Positions 31,191-32,817 of a stretch of 32,817 nucleotides of DNA are shown piece by piece. The notes beneath the pieces are model-generated. The model ran no database searches and was not told where the DNA came from. It worked only from the letters and a program-made list of their open reading frames with translations. The position numbers and the translations under genes were made by a program. The stretch spans positions 1 through 32,817 of the forward strand of contig JAGWVC010000040.1 in the NCBI GenBank assembly GCA_018971065.1, written 5' to 3'. The stretch comes from Sphingomonadales bacterium (GTDB lineage: Bacteria > Pseudomonadota > Alphaproteobacteria > Sphingomonadales > Sphingomonadaceae). Numbering within the stretch: position 1 is the first letter of the stretch; the number at the start of each line of letters is the position of its first letter.

Positions 31191-32342
31191 ATGAAAACCG
31201 CGGCAGGGCTGGTCGAGCAGGCGAAGCAGGCGACGGGGCTGGGCGAGACGGGCGGCGACGGCTTCATGGAAGGGCTGGAGCGGCTGGTGGCGTCGGCGAA
31301 GGCCGAGGCGCGGCTGAATCTGGCCGGCGAGGCGATGTTCGAGGGCCAGGCAGTGATGCTGTTGAGCTCGCGGCTGCAAATCGAGGACTGGTATGGCCGC
31401 CATCCCGAGATCGACGACCAGCAGATCGTGGCGCCGCTCATGGTGCTGGGGATGCCGCGCACCGGTTCCACCGCGCTGCACTGCATCCTGGCCGAGGACC
31501 CGGCGGTGCGGGTGATCCGCAACTGGGAAGGCATGAGCCCGTGCCCGCCACCAATCGCCGGCGAGGAAGCCAACGATCCGCGCATTCCGGCGATGCAGGC
31601 GATCATGGAACGGCGCAACACGATCACGCCGCGTATGCAGCAGATGCTGCCATCCACCGCGACCTCGCCGGTGGAAGACCAGATGCAGATGGGGTACAAC
31701 TTCGTCTCGCAGATCTTCCAGGCCAGCTTCCACATCCCGTCCTATGCGCAATGGCTGCACCACGAGGCCGACCTGGTGCCGACCTTCCAATATGTGAAGC
31801 GCGTGCTGAAGCTGTTGCAGTGGCGCTGCCCGCCGACGCGGTGGCGGCTGAAGAACCCGACCTATTCGATGTTCATCGACGCGCTGGACACGGTGTTTCC
31901 CGATGCGCGGTATTGCATGACTCACCGTGACGTGACGAAAGTGATCCCGTCGGTGGCGGACCTCTATTACGAGATGCACAAGCCCAATACCGACACCCCC
32001 GACAAGGCGTGGATGGGCGAGATCAACTGCGAGTTTGCCGAGCTGGGGATGCGGCGGATGATGGCGTTCCGCGATGCCGGGCATGACCATCGCTTTTTCG
32101 ATTTCCATTTCGCCGATTTCCAGCGCGATCCGTTCCCGTCACTGGAGCGGCTTTATGCCTGGCTGGGCGAGGACTTCACGCCCGAAGCGCGCATGCGGAT
32201 GGAAGCCTGGCGCAAGGACACCCCGCGCGACAAGCATGGCGTGCATGAATACCATCCCGAGGAATTCGGGCTGGACCTGGACGTGATCCGCGCGCGAATG
32301 CGGTTCTATTCGGATCGATTCGGCGAGCCGGTAGGGGCGTGA
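31191..32342 (+). CDS. Sulfotransferase family protein
   Basis: A 383-residue protein of the PAPS-dependent sulfotransferase superfamily. The 5'-phosphosulfate loop is VLGMPRTGSTAL (about 85-96), and MTHRDVTKVIPSVADL further on has the Arg and Ser of the 3'-phosphate-binding motif. RWRLKNPTYSM fits the conserved Lys-Pro region. ATG 31191 has GGGAGAGA directly upstream. Members of this bacterial group are common in sphingomonads and mycobacteria, and few have a known acceptor. Its TGA overlaps the GTG start of a short-chain dehydrogenase, so the two probably act in one pathway. Confidence 0.88.
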   Translation: MKTAAGLVEQAKQATGLGETGGDGFMEGLERLVASAKAEARLNLAGEAMFEGQAVMLLSSRLQIEDWYGRHPEIDDQQIVAPLMVLGMPRTGSTALHCILAEDPAVRVIRNWEGMSPCPPPIAGEEANDPRIPAMQAIMERRNTITPRMQQMLPSTATSPVEDQMQMGYNFVSQIFQASFHIPSYAQWLHHEADLVPTFQYVKRVLKLLQWRCPPTRWRLKNPTYSMFIDALDTVFPDARYCMTHRDVTKVIPSVADLYYEMHKPNTDTPDKAWMGEINCEFAELGMRRMMAFRDAGHDHRFFDFHFADFQRDPFPSLERLYAWLGEDFTPEARMRMEAWRKDTPRDKHGVHEYHPEEFGLDLDVIRARMRFYSDRFGEPVGA

Positions 32343-32817
32343 CCTTCGCGCGGCCGGCGGGTTGGTTCCGGACCGCCGGCGAGGTGGCGGCGGGGCATGA
32401 CCGGGCCGGGTGGCAGGTGGTGCTGACCGGGGCGACATCGGGCATCGGCGCGGAGACGGCGCGGGCGCTGGCGGGAACCGGGGCGGATATCGTGCTGGGG
32501 GTGCGGCGGCTGGAAGCCGGACAGGCGCTGGCGGCGGAACTGGCGGCGAGCGCGAAAGGCCGGATCGTGGCGCGGGCGCTGGATCTGGGCGATCTGGCTT
32601 CGGTGCGGGCGTTCGCGGACGGCATCGTTGGCCCGGTGGACGTGTTGATCGCCAATGCCGGGGTATCGAAGACGCCCGAGCGGCATCTGCCCAACGGGCT
32701 GGACGTGCGGTTCGCCACCAATCACCTGGGGCATTTCGCGCTGGCGCAGCGGCTGCATGGCCGGATGGCGATGCGCGGGTGCCGGATCGTGGTGCTGTCC
32801 AGCGCGGCGCACAAGGG
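32339..32817 (+). CDS. Short-chain dehydrogenase, 5' part (runs off the window)
   Basis: The frame opens at GTG 32339, overlapping the sulfotransferase stop (GTGA), and is still open at the last base; 159 residues are seen. It has the SDR cofactor motif TGATSGIGAETA (about 30-41), VRRLEAG suggesting NADP, LDLGDLASVRAF, NAGVSKTPE, the TNHLGHFAL helix and SSAAHKG with the catalytic Ser at the very end. The NHLGHF and SSAAH strings are typical of the retinol-dehydrogenase/WWOX-like SDR group. The Tyr-Lys pair lies beyond the window. An N-terminal extension of about 28 residues precedes the Rossmann fold. Confidence 0.88.
   Translation, partial: MTFARPAGWFRTAGEVAAGHDRAGWQVVLTGATSGIGAETARALAGTGADIVLGVRRLEAGQALAAELAASAKGRIVARALDLGDLASVRAFADGIVGPVDVLIANAGVSKTPERHLPNGLDVRFATNHLGHFALAQRLHGRMAMRGCRIVVLSSAAHK

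Noticed and set aside
1..32817. CRISPR arrays, tRNA genes, insertion sequences or prophage
   Set aside because: No regularly spaced direct repeats, no cloverleaf-like tRNA sequence, and no transposase, integrase or phage protein motif were seen in any frame.

Overview
The window is GC-rich chromosomal DNA of an alphaproteobacterium, most likely a sphingomonad (Novosphingobium/Sphingomonas type). The placement rests on four things. The Entner-Doudoroff gene pair glk-eda sits at the left edge. The dnaA / rpsT / mutM(fpg) / ubiE / ubiB block is typical of alphaproteobacteria. CcrM-type GANTC sites lie around dnaA and rpsT. Several palindromic intergenic repeats resemble those scattered through sphingomonad genomes. 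The species placement is inference from gene content, not from a database search. No tRNA, rRNA, CRISPR array, insertion sequence, integrase or phage gene was seen.

Layout. 1-4204 (+): the 3' part of glucokinase, KDPG aldolase (eda) and a strongly divergent phosphoenolpyruvate carboxylase, together a lower-glycolysis and anaplerotic cluster. 4331-5008 (+): an exported L,D-transpeptidase. 5166-5911 (-): a PhnA/YjdM-like protein without its zinc ribbon, coupled to a small secreted protein. 6028-8277 (-): dnaA and rpsT, separated by a 0.5-kb intergenic region that carries the rpsT terminator and a cluster of GANTC sites. 8424-9245 (-): mutM. 9300-13886 (+): ubiE-ubiB followed, with overlapping reading frames, by two polytopic membrane proteins (a GT-C-like protein and a family 3 acyltransferase). 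13865-17848 (-): a hydantoinase/oxoprolinase A-B pair. 18001-19164 (+): a PLP aminotransferase, divergent from the pair.

19331-22515 (-): a TonB-dependent receptor of ZnuD-like appearance, a small His/Cys-containing DUF2946-like protein, and a GntR/HutC-type regulator. 22661-24832 (+): a nucleoside permease (CNT family), a membrane-anchored thermonuclease-like protein and a DUF3592-like protein. The permease and nuclease look like a nucleic-acid salvage unit under the divergent GntR regulator. 24913-25707 (+): a short-chain dehydrogenase. 25708-26329: a gene-poor region with palindromic repeats and an unexplained patch. 26330-28850 (-): a cytochrome P450 coupled to a membrane alpha/beta-hydrolase-like protein. 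28871-30088 (+): a 94-residue protein with a phospholipase-A2-like His-Asp motif, then a LOG-family protein. 30245-31066 (-): an XdhC/CoxI-type protein. 31191 to the end (+): a sulfotransferase overlapping a truncated short-chain dehydrogenase.

The best candidates for something undescribed are the PEP carboxylase with altered active-site motifs, the tiny PLA2-like membrane protein beside the lipase-like/P450 pair, the 25-bp dyad immediately in front of the DUF2946/TonB genes, the GntR operator candidates, the 150-bp inverted-repeat element at 19172-19321, and the repeat-rich patch at 25.8-26.3 kb. Start codons were chosen from ribosome-binding sites, overlaps and signal sequences. Functions come from recognised motifs, and no similarity search could be run.
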